Assembly (NCBI GenBank): GCA_019058135.1
Contig: JAHLWE010000121.1
Location: 1 to 9,197 of the forward strand
Reading direction: 5' to 3'
Origin: Promethearchaeota archaeon
GTDB lineage: Archaea; Asgardarchaeota; Lokiarchaeia; Sigyniarchaeales; SOKP01
Length of the DNA: 9,197 nt
This document shows positions 1 through 6,091 of the stretch, one piece after another. A program made the position numbers and the translations under genes. The notes under the pieces were generated by a model, which was given only the letters and a program-made list of their open reading frames with translations, searched no databases and was not told the DNA's origin. How positions within the stretch are numbered: position 1 is the stretch's first letter; each line of letters opens with the position of its first letter.

Positions 1-718
1 ATTCCTGGATAATTTTAAATGTCTCTGTACTTCCAACGCCTCTGCCTCCAGATATAATAATATCAGCTTCATCAATTGATTTTACACCTGGTATTGATGT
101 CTTTTTCTTTTCTTTTACTATTGTCTTAAAAGAATCAACATTAATATTAACAGGTTCTTTAATAACTTCCGCACTTTCATTTTGTTTTGGTTCTGCCTTT
201 TCCATCATTTTAGCTCTTATTGTTGCCATTTGTGGTCGAGTATTTGAACAAATAATATCTGCTAAGATATTATCGCCATACACCGGGCGAGTCATTAATA
301 ATTTACCATTTTGTATAGTTAATTTTATACAATCAGCTGCGAGCCCCAATTTTAGTGTGGAAGCAACCCTTGGTGCTAAATCCCTTCCAATTTTTGTGGC
401 TGGGAATAGTAAAATATTTGGTTTATACTTTAGAATTATCCTAGTAAGAATGGAAGTATATATTTCTGTGTTATATTCTTTAAGGGCATCATCTTCAGCA
501 ATAAATATTTTATTTGCACCAAAAGTAGAGAGTACATTACAGAATTTTCTTATTTCGCTTCCAATAATCACAGCACAAATATCTTGCTTTAATTCATTTG
601 CAAGTTCTTTTGCTTTACCAAGCAATTCTAAAGTAATTTCTCTTATTTCGTTATTCTTAATCTCAGCAAATACCCATACATCTTGATAACTAGAAAAATT
701 ATCTCTTATAGACTCTAT
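1..718 (-). CDS. etfA: Electron transfer flavoprotein alpha subunit, C-terminus cut by window edge
   Basis: EtfA carries the FAD that accepts electrons from acyl-CoA dehydrogenase, working with EtfB. The frame is open from 718 to the window start, about 239 residues; the family is usually 320-340, so most of the C-terminal FAD domain is off the window. Visible family blocks are an N-terminal DVWVFAE, a central GRDLAPRVASTLKLGLAADC segment, and SGGRGVGSTETFK at roughly 17-52, the start of the FAD-binding domain. No ATG, GTG or TTG lies in frame between the upstream in-frame TGA (727-725) and the conserved core. The best start is ATA at 718-716, preceded at seven bases by GGTG within AAGGTGAT, giving an N-terminus of normal EtfA length. 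The next in-frame TTG (625-623) would delete conserved core. It follows etfB with one base between the etfB stop and the ATA. Identity is seen in sequence; the start is inferred. Confidence 0.93.
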   Translation of the reverse strand, partial: MESIRDNFSSYQDVWVFAEIKNNEIREITLELLGKAKELANELKQDICAVIIGSEIRKFCNVLSTFGANKIFIAEDDALKEYNTEIYTSILTRIILKYKPNILLFPATKIGRDLAPRVASTLKLGLAADCIKLTIQNGKLLMTRPVYGDNILADIICSNTRPQMATIRAKMMEKAEPKQNESAEVIKEPVNINVDSFKTIVKEKKKTSIPGVKSIDEADIIISGGRGVGSTETFKIIQE

Positions 719-719
719 T

Positions 720-1505
720 TTAAATCACCTTATCCTTAGTTAATAATTCAATAAGCTTTTCAACTGCAGTTATAGGTTCTTCAACAATCATAATACCTTT
801 TTCTCTTGGAGGAGGATAATAAACTTTAGTAATCTGTATTAACGATCCTACCGAGCCGTATTTATCTCTGGGACCTCCTAAATTTTCAAAATTCCATATG
901 ATACATGGTTTATTTTGAGCTGCTATTATATTTCGCAAAGGTGGGAGGCTTGGTGTAAATGATGATGGAGGTATCCCCGTTAAGAGCACTGGGATTTGTG
1001 ATTCTACTATTTTAAATCCATCATCTGTTTGTGATTTTACCAATAATTTCTTTCCTTCAAATTTATCTATGCTTTCTACATAAGTGACTTGCGGTATTTT
1101 GAGCTGAGCGGCTAATTCGGGACCAACTTGAGCTGTATTACCATCAACTGTTTGTTGTCCACAAAAAATTATATCAAAATCTCCAATCTTATTGATTACT
1201 TTAGAAAGAGTGTAGGCTGTGGCAAAAGTATCAGATCCTATAAAGACATTGTCACTGAGCAAAATAGCTTTATCAGCACCAAGTGCAAGACATTTCATTA
1301 AAACCTTTTTCGTTTGAGGTGTTCCTATTGAAATTGCAATGATTTCATCCTCATCTTTCTTCAACTTTAAAGCTTCCTCCAATATGAATTGGTCAAAGGG
1401 ATTTAAGGTGGTTGAAATGCTTTCATCCTGAATTTTATTATTTTTAAGATCAAATTTTACATCTATTGATTCAGGAACCTCTTTCACACAAACTATAAAT
1501 CTCAC
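720..1505 (-). CDS. etfB: Electron transfer flavoprotein beta subunit
   Basis: EtfB pairs with EtfA to take electrons from acyl-CoA dehydrogenases; it binds AMP in classical ETFs or a second FAD in bifurcating ones. The product is 261 residues, normal for the family. It begins with the RFIVCVKEVPES strand typical of EtfB and carries DGNTAQVGPELA at about 121-132, followed by IPQVTYVES. That block resembles the DGDTAQVGP signature of bifurcating and FixA-type EtfB rather than the human-type DDDCNQTGQ. A downstream PPLRNIIAAQNKP segment is also family-typical. I chose GTG 1505-1503 because it puts the first beta strand at the N-terminus as in homologues; GTG 1517-1515 would add four residues. 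Neither has a textbook ribosome site, though AGTGGAT lies just ahead of 1505. It lies 75-87 bases after acyl-CoA dehydrogenase 1 and immediately before etfA. Confidence 0.95.
   Translation of the reverse strand: MRFIVCVKEVPESIDVKFDLKNNKIQDESISTTLNPFDQFILEEALKLKKDEDEIIAISIGTPQTKKVLMKCLALGADKAILLSDNVFIGSDTFATAYTLSKVINKIGDFDIIFCGQQTVDGNTAQVGPELAAQLKIPQVTYVESIDKFEGKKLLVKSQTDDGFKIVESQIPVLLTGIPPSSFTPSLPPLRNIIAAQNKPCIIWNFENLGGPRDKYGSVGSLIQITKVYYPPPREKGIMIVEEPITAVEKLIELLTKDKVI
724..731 (-). promoter_or_regulatory. Shine-Dalgarno of etfA, inside the end of etfB
   Basis: Minus-strand AAGGTGAT matches the AGGTGAT part of the consensus complementary to the 16S rRNA tail. It ends five bases before the ATA proposed as the etfA start and lies within the last codons of etfB, which suggests translational coupling. 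It is the main evidence for the non-standard start. Confidence 0.65.
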
Positions 1506-1550
1506 AATAATATCCACTAATTTTTTTTTAATCTTTATTTCCTTAAAATA

Positions 1551-1561
1551 ATAATATAAAA
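1551..1561 (-). promoter_or_regulatory. Possible TATA box upstream of etfB
   Basis: Minus strand reads TTTTATATTAT, centred about 39 bases before the upstream GTG of etfB. It could give etfBA a transcript independent of acyl-CoA dehydrogenase 1. AT-richness makes chance matches common. Confidence 0.35.
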
Positions 1562-1565
1562 TAAT

Positions 1566-1573
1566 AAAAAAAA
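1566..1573 (-). terminator. T-run after acyl-CoA dehydrogenase 1
   Basis: Eight T in a row on the minus strand, about 20 bases past the dehydrogenase stop and followed by further T-rich sequence, with no stable hairpin. This is the form of archaeal intrinsic terminators. It may only partly stop transcription, since the gene order still suggests co-expression with etfBA. Confidence 0.35.
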
Positions 1574-1592
1574 TTTTAAAAGATTATTCTTT

Positions 1593-2786
1593 TCACTTGT
1601 AGGCAATAAATTCCTTGCCAAGTAGCTCTCTAGCTACGATCATCTTCATCATTTCTTTTGAACCTTCTGCAAGCGCAAAAGACCTTATAGCTCTCCAAGC
1701 GGCTTGGTCTGGACACTCTTTAGAATAGCCAAATGCTCCCTGCCATTGCATTACATCATTTATAGCATTGCAAGCCCAATCAGATGCAAACATTTTTGCC
1801 ATAGCAATTGCTTTACTTGTTTCAAATCTGGATCCCTTTCCTTGTTGTTCTCTGTCAATAGTCCATAATGATTTATATGCCAAATCTCTTAACATATTAA
1901 GCCTAGTATAATGTTCTGCTAGTCTGAAGTTTATTTCCTCAAATTTTCCAATAGCAGTACCAAAACATTTTCTTTCTTTAATGTAATTCATACCGTTTTC
2001 TAATGATTTTAGACCTGCTGCTGCGCATATTACTGCAATTAATCCCCTTGCAAATTCGTACCCCTCGTGTACAATGTAAAACCCCTTGTTTTCTTCTCCT
2101 AATATATAATACTTCGGAATTTTTACATTATCTATTGCAAATCCACCACAGGATATACCCTCTCTGCCTAAATCATCAATATAAGTTGGGGTAATACCAT
2201 CAGCAGTAAGAGGTAAATAAAACATTGTCATACCTCTAGTGCCAAGTTCTGGGTTCTGCTTCGCAATTGTAAGATGTCCTCCACCACCTTCTGCAGCTTC
2301 GCGTACCCCACTTATATACATTTTCTCTCCATTTACAATATAACCATCACCTTCCTTTTTGATCATAGTTCTAGTTCCTCCTACATCTGACCCGGCATCA
2401 CTTTCAGTTGTAGCGATTCCAAGAAAATATTCTCCCGCAATAACTTTTGGAAATACCTCTTTTTTTGCTTCTTCTGTTCCATATTTATTGAGAACAAAAC
2501 CCCATGCTGCTTGAACGAGATAAAAAACAGGTATTGAACCCGTAGGATCTGCTCTTGCCAGCTCTTCTCCTATAACACCAGCGCTCACGGCATCAAGTCC
2601 TGAACCACCATATTCTGGTGAAGCTGTACATCCAAGAAGACCAAGTTCGGCCATTCCTTTCTTGATTTCTATGGATATCTCCCTAGTTTTTTCCATTTCG
2701 AGAGCAACGGGTGTAATTTTCCTTTGACAATACTCCCTTACACTTTCTCTGAACATTTCTTGTTCTTCAGTAAATTTAAGTTCCAT
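1593..2786 (-). CDS. Acyl-CoA dehydrogenase 1 (Glu in the MCAD-type position)
   Basis: A 397-residue flavoprotein that oxidises an acyl-CoA to the 2,3-enoyl-CoA and passes electrons to ETF. The N-terminal helical domain starts with LKFTEEQEMFRESVREY. The FAD-contact signature GIATTESDAGSD lies at 123-134 and the middle beta domain follows. The C-terminal helical domain has the RKCFGTAIGKF block near 272-282 and QWQGAFGY near 347-354. LAEGSKEMM places Glu374 where medium-chain acyl-CoA dehydrogenases carry their catalytic base, so the enzyme should be active. The second family signature is slightly off, with Ala351 where Gly or Ser is usual. The ATG start has a perfect AGGAGG eight bases upstream and matches the family N-terminus. 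It lies ahead of etfB and etfA on the same strand, which makes that ETF its probable partner. Chain-length specificity cannot be read from sequence. Confidence 0.95.
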   Translation of the reverse strand: MELKFTEEQEMFRESVREYCQRKITPVALEMEKTREISIEIKKGMAELGLLGCTASPEYGGSGLDAVSAGVIGEELARADPTGSIPVFYLVQAAWGFVLNKYGTEEAKKEVFPKVIAGEYFLGIATTESDAGSDVGGTRTMIKKEGDGYIVNGEKMYISGVREAAEGGGGHLTIAKQNPELGTRGMTMFYLPLTADGITPTYIDDLGREGISCGGFAIDNVKIPKYYILGEENKGFYIVHEGYEFARGLIAVICAAAGLKSLENGMNYIKERKCFGTAIGKFEEINFRLAEHYTRLNMLRDLAYKSLWTIDREQQGKGSRFETSKAIAMAKMFASDWACNAINDVMQWQGAFGYSKECPDQAAWRAIRSFALAEGSKEMMKMIVARELLGKEFIAYK

Positions 2787-2794
2787 TTTTTTTT

Positions 2795-2800
2795 CCTCCT
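2795..2800 (-). promoter_or_regulatory. Shine-Dalgarno of acyl-CoA dehydrogenase 1
   Basis: Perfect AGGAGG on the minus strand followed by eight A and then ATG. It fixes the start at 2786 and is the strongest ribosome site in the window. Confidence 0.85.
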
Positions 2801-2823
2801 ATGTGATTTATTCAACTTTTTGT

Positions 2824-2829
2824 GTATAC
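2824..2829 (-). promoter_or_regulatory. Weak TATA-like element for acyl-CoA dehydrogenase 1
   Basis: GTATAC stands out from A/T tracts about 41 bases upstream of the start at 2786, similar to the spacing of TATA-like boxes ahead of etfB and acyl-CoA dehydrogenase 2. Weak evidence. Confidence 0.25.
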
Positions 2830-2840
2830 TGTTTTGAAAT

Positions 2841-2862
2841 TTAATTTTAATTAATTTTAATT
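2841..2862. repeat. 22-base AT direct repeat, copy 1
   Basis: Built from TTAATTTTAA units and identical over 22 bases to 2893-2914. It is followed directly by GACAAAAT, while copy 2 is followed after four extra bases by TGACAAATG, so the similarity extends past the identical core. The copies start 52 bases apart, about five helical turns, in the 246-base region between divergent genes. Possible regulator or bent-DNA sites. Confidence 0.6.
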
Positions 2863-2892
2863 GACAAAATTTTTATTTAATTTTATTTAGTT

Positions 2893-2914
2893 TTAATTTT
2901 AATTAATTTTAATT
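2893..2914. repeat. 22-base AT direct repeat, copy 2
   Basis: Identical to 2841-2862. It lies ten bases before the palindrome at 2924-2946, so the two elements together form a compact block centred between the divergent transcription units. Confidence 0.6.
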
Positions 2915-2923
2915 TTACTGACA

Positions 2924-2946
2924 AATGTTTAAATAATTTAAACATT
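2924..2946. promoter_or_regulatory. Perfect 23-base palindrome, operator candidate
   Basis: Left arm AATGTTTAAAT, one central A, then the exact reverse complement of the left arm: 11 of 11 paired positions. The arms include G and C, so this is more than AT noise. The odd-length perfect dyad in a divergent intergenic region is what a dimeric helix-turn-helix repressor would bind. It is about 140 bases from the acyl-CoA dehydrogenase 1 start and 90 from the mutase start. Fatty-acid regulators of the TetR or GntR kind are a natural guess, but no regulator gene is in the window. Confidence 0.55.
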
Positions 2947-3032
2947 ATCAAAAAAAATTATCCTAATGTAAATGCTAATTTTTAATTTGTTTTCGTAATT
3001 ATTTTTAATCGGTTGCTTTTGAGTTGAAATTA

Positions 3033-4691
3033 ATGATAGATAAGGAAGAAGAAAAAAGACTTTCCGAAGATTTAAAAAGATGGAAAGAAAAAATTAAGAA
3101 ATTTGACTTGGAAAATATTGAAAATAGTTCGTATTTTCAATTAAAACCCATATATACACCTTTAGATCTGAAAGATACTACTTATGGTGATATTAATTTA
3201 CCAGGGGAGTTTCCTTTCACAAGAGGACCATATTCAACAATGTACAGAGGGAGATTGTGGACAATGCGTCAGTATAGTGGCTTTCAAAACGCTAAATTAA
3301 CGAATCAACGGTATAAATATTTACTTGAACATGGTCAGACTGGTTTAAGTGTCGCTTTTGATTTATGTACCCAGATGGGTTTTGATAGTGACCATATTTT
3401 AGCTCAAGGAGAGGTTGGAAAGACTGGAGTGCCAATTTCCTCATTAAAGGATATGGAAGATCTTTTTGAAGGTATTCCGTTAGACCAAGTTAGCACCTCT
3501 ATGACCATCAATGCTCCTACTGCTATAATTCTTGCGATGTATATCGCATTGGCTGAAAAACAAGGTGTATCTATATATAAATTACGTGGAACTGTGCAAA
3601 ATGATATTTTAAAAGAATATATTGCTAGAAATACCTATATTTTCCCACCCATCCCATCTATGAGGTTAGTTGCCGATGTAATCGAGTATTGTTCAAAAAA
3701 AATCCCTCGTTTTAATACAATAAGCATTTCAGGTTATCACATTCGAGAAGCTGGAGCAACAGCAGTTCAGGAGATTGCCTTTACTTTAATAAATGCAATA
3801 GAGTATGTAGAAGAGGTATTAAAACGGGGTTTGGATATTGATCAATTTGCAAGTCGATTAGCTTTCTTCTTTTGTACTTATAATGACTTTTTTGAAGAAA
3901 TTGCTAAATTTAGGGCTGCAAGAAGAATATGGGCTAAAATAATAAAAAACAGATTTAAAGCAAAAAATTTAAAATCAATGCAATTAAGATTTCATGCTCA
4001 AACTATCGGTTCCTCATTAACAGCCCAACAACCCGATGTGAATTTAATAAGAGTTGCCATTCAAACTCTTGCTTCTGTATTGGGAGGTGCGCAATCAATT
4101 CATTCAAGTAGTAGAGATGAAGCCCTAAGTCTTCCAAGTGAAGATTCTGTACGTTTATCATTACGAACTCAACAAGTAATCGCATATGAAACTGGTGCTG
4201 GAAATGTAATAGATCCAATTGGTGGATCATACTATTTGGAATCACTGACAAATCAAATGGAAGAGGAGGCATTTAAAATAATTAAAAAAATCGAAGAACA
4301 AGGAGGCGCAATTAATGCAATAGAAAACGGTTATATTCAAAAAGAAATCCAAGAAAATGCATATAAAATACAACAATCCATTGAAAAGGGAGAACAAATT
4401 GTAATTGGAGTAAATAAATTTCAAATTGAGAAAGAAGATTTAAAATTGGAGATTTTAAAATCAGATCTGGAAATTGAACGACAACAGATTGATAAATTAA
4501 AGAAAATAAAAGAATCAAGAGATAACAATCTTGTGCATGAGACACTTATTAAAATCAAAGAAGTTGCTAAAACTGATGAGAATTTAATGCCTTACTTGAT
4601 AAATGCCGTAAAAGTCTATGCTACTACTGGGGAAATTTGTGATATATTAAAAGAAGTCTTTGGAACTTATAAAATGACAATCATCTTTTAA
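3033..4691 (+). CDS. Methylmalonyl-CoA mutase large (catalytic) subunit
   Basis: Adenosylcobalamin-dependent enzyme interconverting (R)-methylmalonyl-CoA and succinyl-CoA. The 552-residue product is the substrate-binding barrel plus helical tail only. It has no C-terminal B12 domain with the DxHxxG motif, so a separate small subunit is needed, as in many archaea; none is in the window. Aligned by eye with Propionibacterium mutase, Tyr67, Arg74, Tyr81, Thr187, Gln189, Arg199 and His236 correspond to Tyr75, Arg82, Tyr89, Thr195, Gln197, Arg207 and His244 at a constant offset. Keeping Tyr89 and Arg207, which isobutyryl-CoA mutase replaces with Phe and Gln, favours true methylmalonyl-CoA specificity. 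LRFHAQT and GGAQSIHSSSRDEAL blocks are family-typical. ATG 3033 is preceded by GAGTTGA with five bases between; the in-frame TTG at 3024 sits inside that ribosome site and is less likely. First gene of the plus-strand set. Confidence 0.94.
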   Translation: MIDKEEEKRLSEDLKRWKEKIKKFDLENIENSSYFQLKPIYTPLDLKDTTYGDINLPGEFPFTRGPYSTMYRGRLWTMRQYSGFQNAKLTNQRYKYLLEHGQTGLSVAFDLCTQMGFDSDHILAQGEVGKTGVPISSLKDMEDLFEGIPLDQVSTSMTINAPTAIILAMYIALAEKQGVSIYKLRGTVQNDILKEYIARNTYIFPPIPSMRLVADVIEYCSKKIPRFNTISISGYHIREAGATAVQEIAFTLINAIEYVEEVLKRGLDIDQFASRLAFFFCTYNDFFEEIAKFRAARRIWAKIIKNRFKAKNLKSMQLRFHAQTIGSSLTAQQPDVNLIRVAIQTLASVLGGAQSIHSSSRDEALSLPSEDSVRLSLRTQQVIAYETGAGNVIDPIGGSYYLESLTNQMEEEAFKIIKKIEEQGGAINAIENGYIQKEIQENAYKIQQSIEKGEQIVIGVNKFQIEKEDLKLEILKSDLEIERQQIDKLKKIKESRDNNLVHETLIKIKEVAKTDENLMPYLINAVKVYATTGEICDILKEVFGTYKMTIIF

Positions 4692-4854
4692 AAATTTTAT
4701 AATAACTTTTTCACACTTTAAATCCTTTCTATAGATATTTTCAAAAGTAAGATAAATGTTAAAGAATTACAATTTAAATATCTTTTAAACAAATTAATAA
4801 TCATTTATAATTAATATAAAAACAATAATTCAAACTATTTTGATTGTGATGTAA
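4692..4854 (+). promoter_or_regulatory. Intergenic region with TATA-like promoter for acyl-CoA dehydrogenase 2
   Basis: After the mutase stop there is a short T-run (4707-4711), possibly a weak terminator. TTATAATTAATATAAAA at about 4805-4821 is the best TATA-like stretch, centred near 39 bases before the dehydrogenase ATG, the same spacing as the box ahead of etfB. GTGAT at 4846-4850, four bases before the ATG, is a partial Shine-Dalgarno. TTTAAACAAATT near 4785 loosely resembles half of the palindrome at 2924-2946. The gap suggests the last three genes can be transcribed separately from the mutase. Confidence 0.45.
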
Positions 4855-6075
4855 ATGGAAGGACATGTTCATTTTGAAGATTTAAATTTGGAATATGGAT
4901 ATTCTTGTATGCCTAAAAGATTGCATTACTATTCCAATGAAGAAAATGATTTCCGGATGGAAGTACGCAAGTGGTGCAAAGAAAATGTTGAACCTGTGAC
5001 AGAAAAAATTGATAGGGAGAGAAATTATGAGCTTGTAGTTGAAACTTTACTAAAAATGAAGCCTTATTTAAATATAATTATCCCAGAAGAGGCTGGAGGT
5101 CTTGGTAAAGGGGTTTTATATCGTACTATTTTTGGTGAAGAATTAACTGCTTTCAATTATGCATTAGCAAGTACATTTGGAGCCTCTTCATGTTTATTTG
5201 CTGGTCCCGTAATAGAATTTGGGACTCAAGACCAAAAGAAGAAATATCTTTCAGGAATAGCTGATGGTACAAAAATTGGTGCCATAGGCATAACTGAACC
5301 CACGGGGGGATCTGATGCAATTGGTGGAATGAAATTAAAAGCTAGAAGAGAAGGGGATCATTATCTTCTCAATGGAGAGAAATGTTTCATAACAAATGGC
5401 AGTGTGGCTGATTATATTTGCTTATATGCAATAACAAATGATAAAGTAAGACCTCATCAAGGTATGACGGCATTTATATTTGAAACTGATACTCCAGGTT
5501 TTGTAGTTGTCAAAGATTATAAGCATTTGGGACGCAGAGGAATGCCTAATTCACATCTGCGATTTAATAATTGTAAGGTGCCAGTTGAAAATATACTTCA
5601 TAAAGAAAATGCGGGATTAGATGTATTACTTTTTGGTCTTGATGGGGAACGCACTTTCACTGCGTCTCAATATCTCGGTCTCTCAAGAAGTGCATTTGAA
5701 GTGGCATATAAATACGCACATAGACGTGTGCAATTTAGAAAACCTCTTTATTCATTTGAAGGGATTTCATTTAAACTTAGTGAAATGTTTATGTCTATAG
5801 AGCTAAATAGAATGGCAGTAACTCAAATTGCCAGAATACTTGATGATGGTCATTATTGTAGAGCTTCAGTAGCTGCAATTAAGGCCCGAACTGCAGATGA
5901 TTCAGTTAAAATTACTCAAGAAGCCATACAGATTGTTGGAGGACTTGGATACACTGATGAATATCCATTAGAACGGTATTATCGAGATGCAAAAGTAGGA
6001 CAAATATCAGCTGGTACTGCAGAAATTATGAGATATCTTATTTCAAGAGAATTGATTAGAATGTGGGGTAAATAA
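4855..6075 (+). CDS. Acyl-CoA dehydrogenase 2 (Glu in the IVD/LCAD-type position)
   Basis: A 406-residue acyl-CoA dehydrogenase. GITEPTGGSDAIG at 145-157 fits the first family signature, and Q359 to D378 (QIVGGLGYTDEY, then R374 and D378) fits the second. RRVQFRKPLYSFEGI near 290-304 is the usual flavin and dimer contact block. The residue aligned with the catalytic Glu of medium-chain enzymes is Ala386, in QISAGTAEIM. Glu265 in LDGER sits where isovaleryl-CoA and long-chain dehydrogenases place their base, so activity is probably kept by that route. There are about 18 residues ahead of the usual N-terminus; ATG 4855 has GTGAT four bases upstream, whereas the alternative Met19 has no clear site. 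It stands between the mutase and the crotonase-like gene, 19 bases before the latter's first ATG. The electron acceptor is presumably the EtfAB encoded divergently. Confidence 0.95.
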   Translation: MEGHVHFEDLNLEYGYSCMPKRLHYYSNEENDFRMEVRKWCKENVEPVTEKIDRERNYELVVETLLKMKPYLNIIIPEEAGGLGKGVLYRTIFGEELTAFNYALASTFGASSCLFAGPVIEFGTQDQKKKYLSGIADGTKIGAIGITEPTGGSDAIGGMKLKARREGDHYLLNGEKCFITNGSVADYICLYAITNDKVRPHQGMTAFIFETDTPGFVVVKDYKHLGRRGMPNSHLRFNNCKVPVENILHKENAGLDVLLFGLDGERTFTASQYLGLSRSAFEVAYKYAHRRVQFRKPLYSFEGISFKLSEMFMSIELNRMAVTQIARILDDGHYCRASVAAIKARTADDSVKITQEAIQIVGGLGYTDEYPLERYYRDAKVGQISAGTAEIMRYLISRELIRMWGK

Positions 6076-6082
6076 AAAAAAA

Positions 6083-6089
6083 GGGAGAT
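6083..6089 (+). promoter_or_regulatory. Shine-Dalgarno of the crotonase-like gene
   Basis: GGGAGAT; its end is two bases from ATG 6092 and five from ATG 6095. The four-to-five-base spacing seen at other starts in the window favours 6095. Confidence 0.6.
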
Positions 6090-6091
6090 TA

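Noticed and set aside
357..686. Plus-strand open frame of about 109 codons
   Set aside because: It lies antisense to the clearly conserved etfA sequence and has no ribosome site or family features.
2861..2889. TTGACA with a 17-base gap to TATTTA, like a bacterial sigma-70 promoter
   Set aside because: It is over 140 bases from the mutase start, the -10 match is poor, and such matches are common in this AT-rich spacer. The TTGACA belongs to the repeat-flanking motif.
2787..3032. CRISPR leader or array suggested by the repeated AT units
   Set aside because: Only two copies of a low-complexity 22-mer, a spacer of 30 bases seen once, and no cas genes.
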